This document shows, piece by piece, positions 1 to 7,500 of a DNA stretch of 12,700 bases. Origin of the DNA: Taibaiella sp. (GTDB taxonomy: Bacteria > Bacteroidota > Bacteroidia > Chitinophagales > Chitinophagaceae); NCBI GenBank assembly GCA_019454705.1, contig JACFNS010000026.1, positions 1 to 12,700 on the forward strand, written 5' to 3'. How positions within the stretch are numbered: position 1 is the first letter of the stretch; every line of letters begins with the position of its first letter. The notes under the pieces are model-generated. The model was not told the origin of the DNA. It saw nothing but the letters and a program-made list of their open reading frames with translations, and ran no database searches. The position numbers and the translations under genes were made by a program.

Positions 1-724
1 TTGTAGAAATATGCTTGGCATGTTTCGCCAGTGCTTCGTCGTTGGTAACGATAGCGCCACCGCCGCCGCAGGTCACTGTTTTATTACCGTTGAAACTGAA
101 CGTACCCAGCTTGCCGAATGTGCCTGTGTGTAGGCCGTTGTAATAACTGCCCAGCGATTCTGCTGCATCTTCTATCAATGTAATATGCCAGCGTTCGCAT
201 ATCTCCACCAGCTTATCTATACGTGCAGGAAAACCGAATGTATGCATGGGTATGCAAGCTGCTATTCTTTTGCCGGTGCTTTTGTTATAAGCCTGCCCGT
301 CTTTTATGGTTGCATTTTCCTTTAAGAATTGCTCCAGCGCATCGGGCGACATACCCATGGTGTCCCTGTCCACGTCAATAAACACAGGTGTTGCATTGCT
401 GTGTACTATAGCATTGGCAGTAGCCACAAAGGTGAGCGGCTGGGTAATCACTTCATCGCCAGCTTGTACTCCCGCTACTACCAGTGATAGCTGTAATGCA
501 ACCGTACCATTGGTAGTGGCTACGGCATATTTTGCCCCGGTTATTTCCGCCATCATCTCTTCGAAACGGTTGACATAAGCCCCTACAGAAGAAACGAAAG
601 TGGAATCAATAGTATCTGCCAGGTACTTTTTTTCGTTGCCGCCAAAGTACGGGGCGTGCAGCGGTACAAACCCTTCAGGAGTATTGAATACTTCCCTGAT
701 GTATTGTATTACGTTATTAAACAT
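1..724 (-). CDS. LegC-family PLP-dependent sugar aminotransferase (DegT/DnrJ/EryC1/StrS), 3' end outside window
   Basis: Translation of the minus strand from ATG at 724 gives 241 residues without a stop, so the C-terminal part lies beyond position 1. The protein is a DegT/DnrJ/EryC1/StrS aminotransferase: it has EDAAE at 186-190 (Asp186 should bind the pyridine nitrogen) and SFNGNK at 210-215, where Lys215 should form the Schiff base with PLP, followed by a GGGG run. The N-terminus (PLHAPYFGGNEKKY at 21-34, STFVSSVG at 41-48) resembles LegC-type enzymes, which transfer an amino group to C4 of a nucleotide-linked 4-keto-6-deoxy sugar in bacillosamine- or legionaminate-like pathways; the exact substrate is inferred only. 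The start overlaps the stop of the upstream epimerase gene by 8 bp, indicating translational coupling. No Shine-Dalgarno is seen. Family call is strong; the LegC subgroup is from remembered sequence resemblance. Confidence 0.9.
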   Translation of the reverse strand, partial: MFNNVIQYIREVFNTPEGFVPLHAPYFGGNEKKYLADTIDSTFVSSVGAYVNRFEEMMAEITGAKYAVATTNGTVALQLSLVVAGVQAGDEVITQPLTFVATANAIVHSNATPVFIDVDRDTMGMSPDALEQFLKENATIKDGQAYNKSTGKRIAACIPMHTFGFPARIDKLVEICERWHITLIEDAAESLGSYYNGLHTGTFGKLGTFSFNGNKTVTCGGGGAIVTNDEALAKHAKHIST

Positions 725-1694
725 TTTTGTACTTGCTGTCGTCGGGGTTAAGGATAAAGCCGGCATCCAGTACTTCTTTTATCTGCCTGATACCGTCAGG
801 AACGGTAAACATCAACTCAAAGCCCAGCTTGTTTTTTATCTTGGAGAAGTCAACCCTGTAGTCGCGCGGGTCTTCGTTCTTCGATACGTATTTAACCTTT
901 GCATCTGGTATCTGTTTTTTTATTTCGTCCACTATCATCTGCTTCTGATAGTTTTCGGTAGTGTCGCCTACGTTGAATACATCAAAGGCCACTTTCTCTT
1001 CGGGCGACTCAATCACTTTCACAACAGAGCGTGCCAGGTCGTACACATGGCAATACGGCCTCCAGAACTGTTCGCCGAATACCACCAGTTCCCTGTCCAA
1101 CGCCAGCTCTTTGGTAAATTCGTTCACCGTCAGGTCGAACCGCGGGCGGAGCGACAGTCCATATACCGTAGAAAAACGTAGGCAGGTAGGCTTGCAGGCG
1201 TTGCTTTGTGGTTGAGACAACAGGTATTGCTCTGTAGCCACTTTGGTTTCCGCATACAACGATACGGGCGCCAGTTTTGAATCTTCGGTAACGTAGGCTT
1301 CGGGATCGTCCATCTTGCCATAGTTGCTACAGGTAGATGCGAATATGAATTTCTTCACGCCTTTTTCGTTAGCTACATCATACAGCAGTTTGCTGCCCTG
1401 CAGGTTGGTGCTTCTCGATAGTTCAGGGTCCTGCGCGCAGGCGGGGTCGCCCACTATAGCTGCCAGGTGTGCCACGCAATCCATCCCTTCCACCGCTTTT
1501 TCTACATCTGCACGGTTGCGTACATCACCTTTTATAAATTCGAAGTTGGGATAGTTGAACATATCTATGATAGGCTCTCCGCCGTACATCAGGCTGTCCA
1601 ATACCCTTACATGGTATCCTTTCTCTAATAATTGACGGGTTAAAACAGAACCTATATAACCCGCTCCCCCTGTGACTAAAACTTTTGCAGACAT
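717..1694 (-). CDS. NAD(P)-dependent nucleotide-sugar epimerase/dehydratase (extended SDR)
   Basis: A complete 325-residue protein of typical length for extended short-chain dehydrogenases. The dinucleotide-binding loop GGAGYIGS is at 9-16, an acidic residue ends the second strand (VLDS, Asp33), GDV at 56-58 fits the adenine site, and the catalytic set is Ser120/Thr121 with YAETK at 147-151 (Tyr147, Lys151). The substrate half has RPYCHVYD at 212-219, common in NDP-sugar epimerases and dehydratases. It probably oxidises and re-reduces or dehydrates a nucleotide sugar in the cytoplasm for surface glycan synthesis; whether it is a 4-epimerase, 4,6-dehydratase or other enzyme cannot be told from sequence. 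It sits upstream of and overlaps the LegC-like aminotransferase, so the two likely act on the same pathway. The start ATG at 1694 lies 112 bp beyond the phosphatase gene. Confidence 0.92.
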   Translation of the reverse strand: MSAKVLVTGGAGYIGSVLTRQLLEKGYHVRVLDSLMYGGEPIIDMFNYPNFEFIKGDVRNRADVEKAVEGMDCVAHLAAIVGDPACAQDPELSRSTNLQGSKLLYDVANEKGVKKFIFASTCSNYGKMDDPEAYVTEDSKLAPVSLYAETKVATEQYLLSQPQSNACKPTCLRFSTVYGLSLRPRFDLTVNEFTKELALDRELVVFGEQFWRPYCHVYDLARSVVKVIESPEEKVAFDVFNVGDTTENYQKQMIVDEIKKQIPDAKVKYVSKNEDPRDYRVDFSKIKNKLGFELMFTVPDGIRQIKEVLDAGFILNPDDSKYKNV

Positions 1695-1727
1695 AAATGT
1701 TTATTATTTCACGTATTGATAAGCACG

Positions 1728-1761
1728 TAAATATATATCATAAACTTTACGCCCTTGCAAA
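1728..1761 (-). promoter_or_regulatory. Possible Bacteroidota-type promoter for the epimerase/aminotransferase pair
   Basis: On the minus strand there is TTTG at 1761-1758 and TATATTTA at 1735-1728, separated by 22 bases. This fits the known Bacteroidota sigma factor pattern (TTTG near -33, TAnnTTTG near -7) with one mismatch. It lies about 35 bp before the epimerase start. The region is AT-rich, so chance matches are likely; the phosphatase gene could also be cotranscribed with this pair across the 112-bp gap. Confidence 0.3.
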
Positions 1762-1806
1762 ATGCAGCGCTTATTGATAACCAATAACTTCCGCTTAACG
1801 GATAGA

Positions 1807-2610
1807 TTAAAATTGGATTAAAGGGTTGCGTAAAGGTTTGCTTTGCAGCATTGCCATCAAGTCTTCATTTCTCTGTATGTTCTGCACCACTTCTGTATGT
1901 TTCAGGTTGTGCATATCGGTACCTACATAGTCGTACATACCCATCGAAAAGAGTTTTTCCGCCACTTGCTTCACGGGCTTGCCGTAGTAGCCCATCAGAG
2001 AGTTGATGTTCATTTGCAGGTAGCAGCCTCTGTTTTTCAGTTCCTCATATTTGTCCAGGTCCTGGTGGTAATACATGTACCGCTCGGGGTGCGCCATGAT
2101 GGGCTGGTACCCGCGCGATGTAAGCCTGAATATGATTTCGCCCAGTTGTATGGGTTCAAACATAAAGGATATTTCCACCAGCACTTCGTTCTTCCATACG
2201 GTCAGCAGCGGTTCTGTATCCAGTAGTTGAAGGAAATAATCGTCTATATAATATTCTGCCGCGGCATGTATGGGCATATCTATGCCCCGTTCTGCGAGTG
2301 CCGCTTTTACTTCGGCCAGCTGGCTTAAAATGATATTAGGGGTATTGGGATAATTATCTACTTTGATATGCGGGGTGGTTACTATACGCTTGTAGCCCAG
2401 TTGTTTCATCTGGCTGATGAGCGCGATACTGTCCTCCATAGTTTGCGCACCATCATCTATACCCGGCAAAAAGTGGGAGTGCATATCCGCGCCCAGGAAT
2501 GAAAAATCGTTAACCAGCGGTTGCCCGTTGTAAGCCACTTCAATTTTTTCTTTCTTCTTCGAGCCAAACAGTCTTGAGAACATAGTATGATTATGCGGTA
2601 TTGCAGCCAT
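1807..2610 (-). CDS. CpsB/YwqE-family PHP-domain tyrosine-protein phosphatase
   Basis: A 267-residue (or 258-residue) protein with the full metal-site pattern of PHP-domain phosphatases of the CpsB/CapC/YwqE group: DMHSHFLPGIDDG at 42-54 (His44, His46, Asp52/53), TTPH with His81, AEYY with Glu119, AHPER with His174 and GTDMHN with Asp232 and His234. In Firmicutes these Mn-dependent enzymes dephosphorylate the tyrosine kinase that controls capsule chain length and export, and Bacteroidota homologues sit in similar loci. No BY-kinase is visible in this window, so the partner would be elsewhere. The ATG at 2610 gives an extra MAAIPHNHT; the in-frame ATG at 2583 (MFSRLFGSKKK) is the likelier start by comparison with remembered homologues, and no Shine-Dalgarno decides between them. 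Its neighbours are sugar-modifying enzymes downstream and a divergent flippase, supporting a polysaccharide role. Confidence 0.9.
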   Translation of the reverse strand: MAAIPHNHTMFSRLFGSKKKEKIEVAYNGQPLVNDFSFLGADMHSHFLPGIDDGAQTMEDSIALISQMKQLGYKRIVTTPHIKVDNYPNTPNIILSQLAEVKAALAERGIDMPIHAAAEYYIDDYFLQLLDTEPLLTVWKNEVLVEISFMFEPIQLGEIIFRLTSRGYQPIMAHPERYMYYHQDLDKYEELKNRGCYLQMNINSLMGYYGKPVKQVAEKLFSMGMYDYVGTDMHNLKHTEVVQNIQRNEDLMAMLQSKPLRNPLIQF

Positions 2611-2692
2611 AAAAGTACATTATCGCCTTAACAAAATCGAGAGGGTAAGCCACATTACCATATTCTTCACAATAGCATATCTTGTCAAATAT

Positions 2693-2700
2693 TAGATTTG
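2693..2700 (+). promoter_or_regulatory. Candidate -7 promoter element just before the flippase start
   Basis: TAGATTTG is an exact match to the Bacteroidota -7 consensus TAnnTTTG and lies 6 bp upstream of the ATG at 2707. A typical initiation distance would place the transcript start at or a few bases before that ATG, making the mRNA leaderless or nearly so. No convincing TTTG is found at the usual -33 distance, which lowers confidence. Confidence 0.35.
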
Positions 2701-2706
2701 CACTTT

Positions 2707-4194
2707 ATGGGCATCGTATTCCGCCAGTCGGTAAAAACTACCATTGTCACATTTACAGGGGCAGGCCTGGGTGCGCTTGTCGCATTGGTCAGCCCTATGC
2801 TGATGGAAAAGGCGGAGTTAGGATTAATCAATAGCATCACCTACCTGGCTGCTACGGTACAACTACTTGTTATGGTAGGTACTTCAGCATTGGTGGCGGT
2901 CTATACCCAGCGGTACGCTCCTGATGATGAAAGAAGAAAGGCGCTGTTATCCATTGGCCTGCTGGTAACAACTATCAGCAGCATTATATTCGCTATCGCA
3001 TTCCTGCTGTTCAAAGGGCCGATTATTGGTATGTATAATACAGCAGACCAGGCATTGATAAGCGAGTATTATCATTATATACCTTTTGTTGTATTGTTTA
3101 TGGCGCTTGGTAATATTATAGAGCATTACCTGATTGCCAATATGAAGGTGGCACAGCCCGCTTTTGCCAAAGAGATTGTACTAAGGTTGGTCAATCTTTC
3201 TTTGTTGGGGTTCATATATGCAGGGTATCTAGAGTTTGGTCAATACATTATCGGCAATGTGTTAATGTATATTGTTCCATTGACGTTATTTATCTTTTTT
3301 GCGTTAAGGGTTCAAGGATTTGGTATTACCCGCAACCTGAAAGTATTTACCCGTGCGGAGTATAAAGACATGCTGCACTTCTCCTGGTACCACCTGCTGG
3401 TGGGTTCCACGCTTACTTTACTGGGTTATATTGATACCCTGATGATAGCACCGCTGGACAGTAGCGGGCTGAGTGCATCAGCCGTATATGCCATAGCGGT
3501 GTTTGTCACATCATTTATGTTTATGCCCTACAGAGCCATGGCAACAGCATCGTCACCTATACTCAACGAGGCGTATATTAATAAGGATATGTCTAAGGTT
3601 CGCGACCTGTTTGCACGCGCCGGTGTCAATATTTTCATTGCCGGTACAGGTATGTTTGTGCTTATAGCCGTCAACCTGGACAACCTGGTAGCGATACTGC
3701 CTGCCGGTTACGAAGCGGTGAAGTACCTTGTGTTGATACTGATGCTGGGCAAACTTGCCGATATGGCCACGGGTTTGAATAACGAACTCATTAGTATATC
3801 TAAGCATTATAAATTCAATTTCAGGTTATCGGCTTTGCTGCTGGCGGCAGTTATAGGCTTAGACAGAGTGTTTATACCTATGTATGGTATCTATGGCGCG
3901 GCATGGGTAGCCAGCGGTACACTGATAATCTTTAATCTTATAAAGATGGCTTTTTTGTATAAAAAGCTGAATTTGAAGCCGTTTACGAGTAAAACATGGC
4001 TAATACCGGTTGCCGGTGCCATAGCAGGACTGGCAGGATATTTATGGCCATTCCTTATCAATCCCTATATAGATGCAGTAACCCGCACTTTTGTTGTGGT
4101 AATCTCCTATATAACAGCTCTGCTGTTGCTCAAGCCATCGCCCGACCTGAACAGTTACCTGGCGGCAGTAAGAAAGGACAAAAAGCTGTTTTAA
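2707..4194 (+). CDS. Wzx-like polysaccharide flippase / oligosaccharide transporter (MATE/MOP superfamily)
   Basis: A 495-residue, very hydrophobic protein with about 14 predicted membrane segments, roughly at 13-33, 44-66, 80-102, 124-145, 158-176, 179-200, 228-250, 255-276, 304-324, 338-357, 372-392, 396-418, 430-450 and 458-476, with short basic cytoplasmic loops and a Lys-rich C-terminus. Length and layout fit the polysaccharide transporter branch of the MOP exporter superfamily, which flips undecaprenyl-linked oligosaccharides across the inner membrane. The frame extends to TTG at 2698, but that codon lies in a perfect -7 promoter box, so ATG 2707 is chosen. It diverges from the phosphatase and sugar genes, sharing an intergenic region of about 90 bp, which supports a common glycan pathway. 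The lipid-linked substrate is unknown. A lipid II flippase role (MurJ-like) is less likely given the neighbours and the remembered resemblance. Confidence 0.85.
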   Translation: MGIVFRQSVKTTIVTFTGAGLGALVALVSPMLMEKAELGLINSITYLAATVQLLVMVGTSALVAVYTQRYAPDDERRKALLSIGLLVTTISSIIFAIAFLLFKGPIIGMYNTADQALISEYYHYIPFVVLFMALGNIIEHYLIANMKVAQPAFAKEIVLRLVNLSLLGFIYAGYLEFGQYIIGNVLMYIVPLTLFIFFALRVQGFGITRNLKVFTRAEYKDMLHFSWYHLLVGSTLTLLGYIDTLMIAPLDSSGLSASAVYAIAVFVTSFMFMPYRAMATASSPILNEAYINKDMSKVRDLFARAGVNIFIAGTGMFVLIAVNLDNLVAILPAGYEAVKYLVLILMLGKLADMATGLNNELISISKHYKFNFRLSALLLAAVIGLDRVFIPMYGIYGAAWVASGTLIIFNLIKMAFLYKKLNLKPFTSKTWLIPVAGAIAGLAGYLWPFLINPYIDAVTRTFVVVISYITALLLLKPSPDLNSYLAAVRKDKKLF

Positions 4195-4440
4195 TACGGT
4201 TTCAAACACCCGTTTTGCCCGTCCGTCATATATATTTTGGGCCGAGGTATATTTTCAATAATTTGCATGTATTATCATTTTCAGGGCCTGAAAGCCCTGC
4301 AGGATAGGTATATTAATCAATAGTTGCATAATTGTCACAGGATTGAAATTTATTATGTAACAGTGATGCGATAAAGGGTAGGCAGCGTTCTAAGTTTTAT
4401 ATTTATATACTGCTTGCCTGTATGATTTAAGTGGTAACAA
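4195..4440 (+). other. 246-bp AT-rich intergenic region before the large surface protein
   Basis: No credible gene is present; the open frame reaching to 4307 is a shadow running out of the flippase gene. The stretch holds a short inverted repeat (4279-4299, listed separately) and, nearer the start codon, a weaker possible hairpin pairing 4380-4386 with 4412-4419 around an AU-rich 25-base loop, with one bulged base. It should contain the promoter and 5' leader of the repeat-protein gene, but I found no exact TAnnTTTG with a spaced TTTG. TAAGTTTT at 4391-4398 is a one-mismatch -7 candidate only. Confidence 0.5.
4279..4299 (+). repeat. Inverted repeat with two alternative pairings
   Basis: CAGGGC (4282-4287) pairs perfectly with GCCCTG (4294-4299) around the loop CTGAAA. 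The same bases also form a 15-base near-palindrome, TTTCAGG-G-CCTGAAA, at 4279-4293. No T-tract follows on either strand, so it is not a classical intrinsic terminator. It could be an mRNA 3'-end structure for the flippase gene or a protein-binding site; neither is shown by sequence alone. Confidence 0.4.
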
Positions 4441-4536
4441 ATGAACAGACAGATACGATATCGGAAATCAACTATACTACGCCATATTTTTTTTATTATT
4501 GGTTTCGTGCTGATACTGCCCAACTGTAGTAAGGCG
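4441..4536 (+). other. Signal peptide of the repeat protein
   Basis: Residues 1-32: the n-region carries several Arg/Lys (Arg3, Arg6, Arg8, Lys9, Arg14), then a hydrophobic core at about 16-26, and Ser-Lys-Ala before Ser33 as a signal peptidase I site. The Cys at 29 is preceded by Leu-Pro-Asn, which does not fit a lipobox, so Sec export with SPI cleavage is preferred over lipoprotein processing. Confidence 0.75.
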
Positions 4537-7500
4537 TCCCATATATATGGTATGGATCTGTTTTATACGCATGTTAGTGGTAATACCTACAAGATTACGA
4601 TGAATATCTACGGTGATTGTGGAGCAGGCGGTACGGGAGGCGCTTTCAACTTGCTAAGTTCATCAACGCCTGTAATACATGTATATAACAATTCCACGCA
4701 TTACACCAGGCTGCTTTTGTCAGTACAGAGTCCTTCTAATGGTGTGGAAGTAACACCTGTTTGTCCTTCACAGATTAATAATACAAAATGCTCTTCGCTT
4801 ACTAATCCTTGGCCGGGAGTTAAAAAATTTGTTTACTCAGCAAATGTTACACTTAATACAACTTCGTCTAATTGGCGTTTCAGGTTTATTGATACTCTTA
4901 CTCCTGGATTTGGCCTGCATATCGCAGGCAGAAGCCAGAACATAACAAATATCTCAAATCCGAGTTCAGCAGAGATAAACTTGGAAGCTACATTAAATAA
5001 TATAAATGGTCCTAACTCTTCGCCCACATATACCACTATTCCCACACCTTTTTTCTGTATTAATAAGGCAGGTAGTTATAACCCCGGAACTGTTGACCCT
5101 AATAGCGACAGCCTGACATATAGCTTGGTGCCCGGCCTTATCAGTGGTGGTACGGTTACATACCTTACAGGTTACTCTGCTACAGCACCACTTGCCGTAT
5201 CCACAGGTTCTTTCGGCTTTAATACACAAACCGGGCAATTGAATTTCACCCCCAACCTGGTACAGCAATCGCTGGTGGTAAATAAAGTGTCTGAATACAA
5301 AAACGGTGTACTGGTGGGCACAAGTATGCGCGAAATGACTTTCGTGGTGCTGAATAATTGCAGTAACAACCCGCCCGGTGGCAAAATCACCAACAACAAT
5401 ACAGGCAAGGTAGATACTTCAGGCACATCCATAAATGTATGCCAGTCGGCAGGCCCGGTTACTTTCAATATCAACGCTACCGACCTGGATACAGATGTGA
5501 TTAACGTAGTTGTGTCCGGCCTGCCTGCAGGTGCTACGTTTAATATTACCAACAATAACACTATCGCACCAACAGGTGCGTTCAGCTGGAACGTCAGTAG
5601 TATCACTCCGGGTTCTTACAACTTCTTTATTACTTATACCGACCAGGGTTGTCCCTTGGCTTCCAAGCAGACGATTGCATATACAGTTAATGTACTGCCT
5701 AAACCTACGGTGGCTATTGCAATTACGAGTCCGGCTACTTGTACGAAAAAAGCCATATTCACCATGACACCCTCAGTTTCACCCTCGCCCTGGCGGCTGC
5801 AGGTATTGCAGGGCAGCACACAGGTACATAATTTTACAGGTGTAACGGGAGTGCAGACTGACAGTTTATCTCCCGGCACATATACCATCAGGGTTACCAA
5901 TGCAGATACTTGCTTTAAAGATACTACCCTGGTAATTGCCCCGCCGCCGCCTCTTGGTATAGCCCTTACACTCACACCTCCCAAATGCCACAATGATACT
6001 AATGGCATAGCAGTAGTTAATGGTACGGGTGGTTTATCTCCTTACAAGTATGCAATAGGTTCAGGTGCATTCGTTACAGCTAACACATTCAGTAGCCTGG
6101 GCAGTGGCTTACAGACTTTTAAAGTAAGGGACAGTAATGATTGTGTAAAGGATACGCTGATATCGATACCTAATCCGGCTAAGGTTGGTGCGGATATTGT
6201 GCTTAACCAGCCTCCCTGCAATTATTACAACAGTGGTGTTATCACTGTCACAGGAAAAAATACAGTTGCTCCTTATAAATATGCCTTTGGCGCAGGTGCA
6301 TACAGTGCGGTAAATGTATTCAGCGGATTGTTTTCAGGCAGTTATTCGGTTAGTATTAAGGATAGTAATAACTGTGTATTAGATACATTGGTTGTGCTGC
6401 CGGATTCAGTAAAAGTGAATGCTACTGCGCTGCTCACAAATATTTTGTGCAATGGCGACAGCACAGGCGCTATCACGCTTAATGCGTCGGGTGCAACAGC
6501 TCCTTACAGGTATCAGTTGGTTGGTGCAGGGCCTTTATCGCCCGTCAATACTTTTACTAACCTGCCTGCCATTACTCATAATTTCCATATAGAAGACACC
6601 AATAAATGTTACCTGGATACTGCCATCACGCTTACCCAACCGGCAAAAATAAATGGCAATATATCAGTTTCCGGAGCCTTATGCTTTGGCGACAGCACCG
6701 GTAGCATTACTGTACTGGGCAACGGAGGCGTAGGGCCTTATACATACGCATTGGGTGCAGGCTCGTACGGAATTGCTGGAACATTCACCACGTTACCGGC
6801 AGGCTCCTATAACATTCATATAAAAGACCAGAACAATTGTGTGCGCGACACATTAATAACCATTACACAGCCCGCCAAAGTAAAGTTTGATTCTGTATTG
6901 GTGACCAATCTCAAATGTTATGGTGTGCCGGGAGGTGAAGTAATACTGTATGGTTCAGGAGGTGTCAGCCCATATTCCTACGCTATCAATACAAGTGCGT
7001 TTTCAACATCACAGATATATAGTGGCTTATTCGCCAATGCTTATAATTTCTACGTGCGGGATAGTAATAATTGTGTGCACGATACATCAATTACATTGGC
7101 TCAGCCTCCACGCATTGTGCCTGGCGCAGCCATCAAGCAATCGTCCTGCACACCTCTGAACAACGGACGTATAACCATGAGTGCAACGGGTGGCACACCG
7201 GGTTACAGGTATGCGCTGGGTTTTGGCACATATTCATCAAATCCTGTATTTTCACCATTGGCGGCAGGCAGCTACCAACTGCATGTGCGGGATAGTAATA
7301 ACTGTATTGTTGATACCAATCTTGTTATTGCAGACTCGCTTTCTGTATCGGCTAATATTTCTGTAAATGATGCCTTGTGTTATGATAGCAGCAGCGGTAT
7401 TATCATAACGCTGGGCAGTGGAGGATTGCCACCATACAGATATGCGCTCAATACAGGTGGTTACAGCGGATTAGGTAGTTTTGGAGGGTTGAAGGCTGAC

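Noticed and set aside
306..1554. Plus-strand open frames at 306-578, 600-1181, 961-1215 and 1324-1554
   Set aside because: All lie opposite the clearly coding aminotransferase and epimerase genes, and their translations show no family features.
1843..2226. Plus-strand open frame of 127 codons
   Set aside because: It is antisense to the PHP phosphatase, whose metal-site motifs span this interval.
3996..4307. 103-codon plus-strand frame overlapping the flippase end
   Set aside because: It starts inside the flippase gene in another frame and has no start context or recognisable sequence.
4519..4530. Possible lipoprotein lipobox ending at Cys29 of the repeat protein
   Set aside because: The residues before Cys are Leu-Pro-Asn, which do not fit the lipobox, and a good signal peptidase I site follows.
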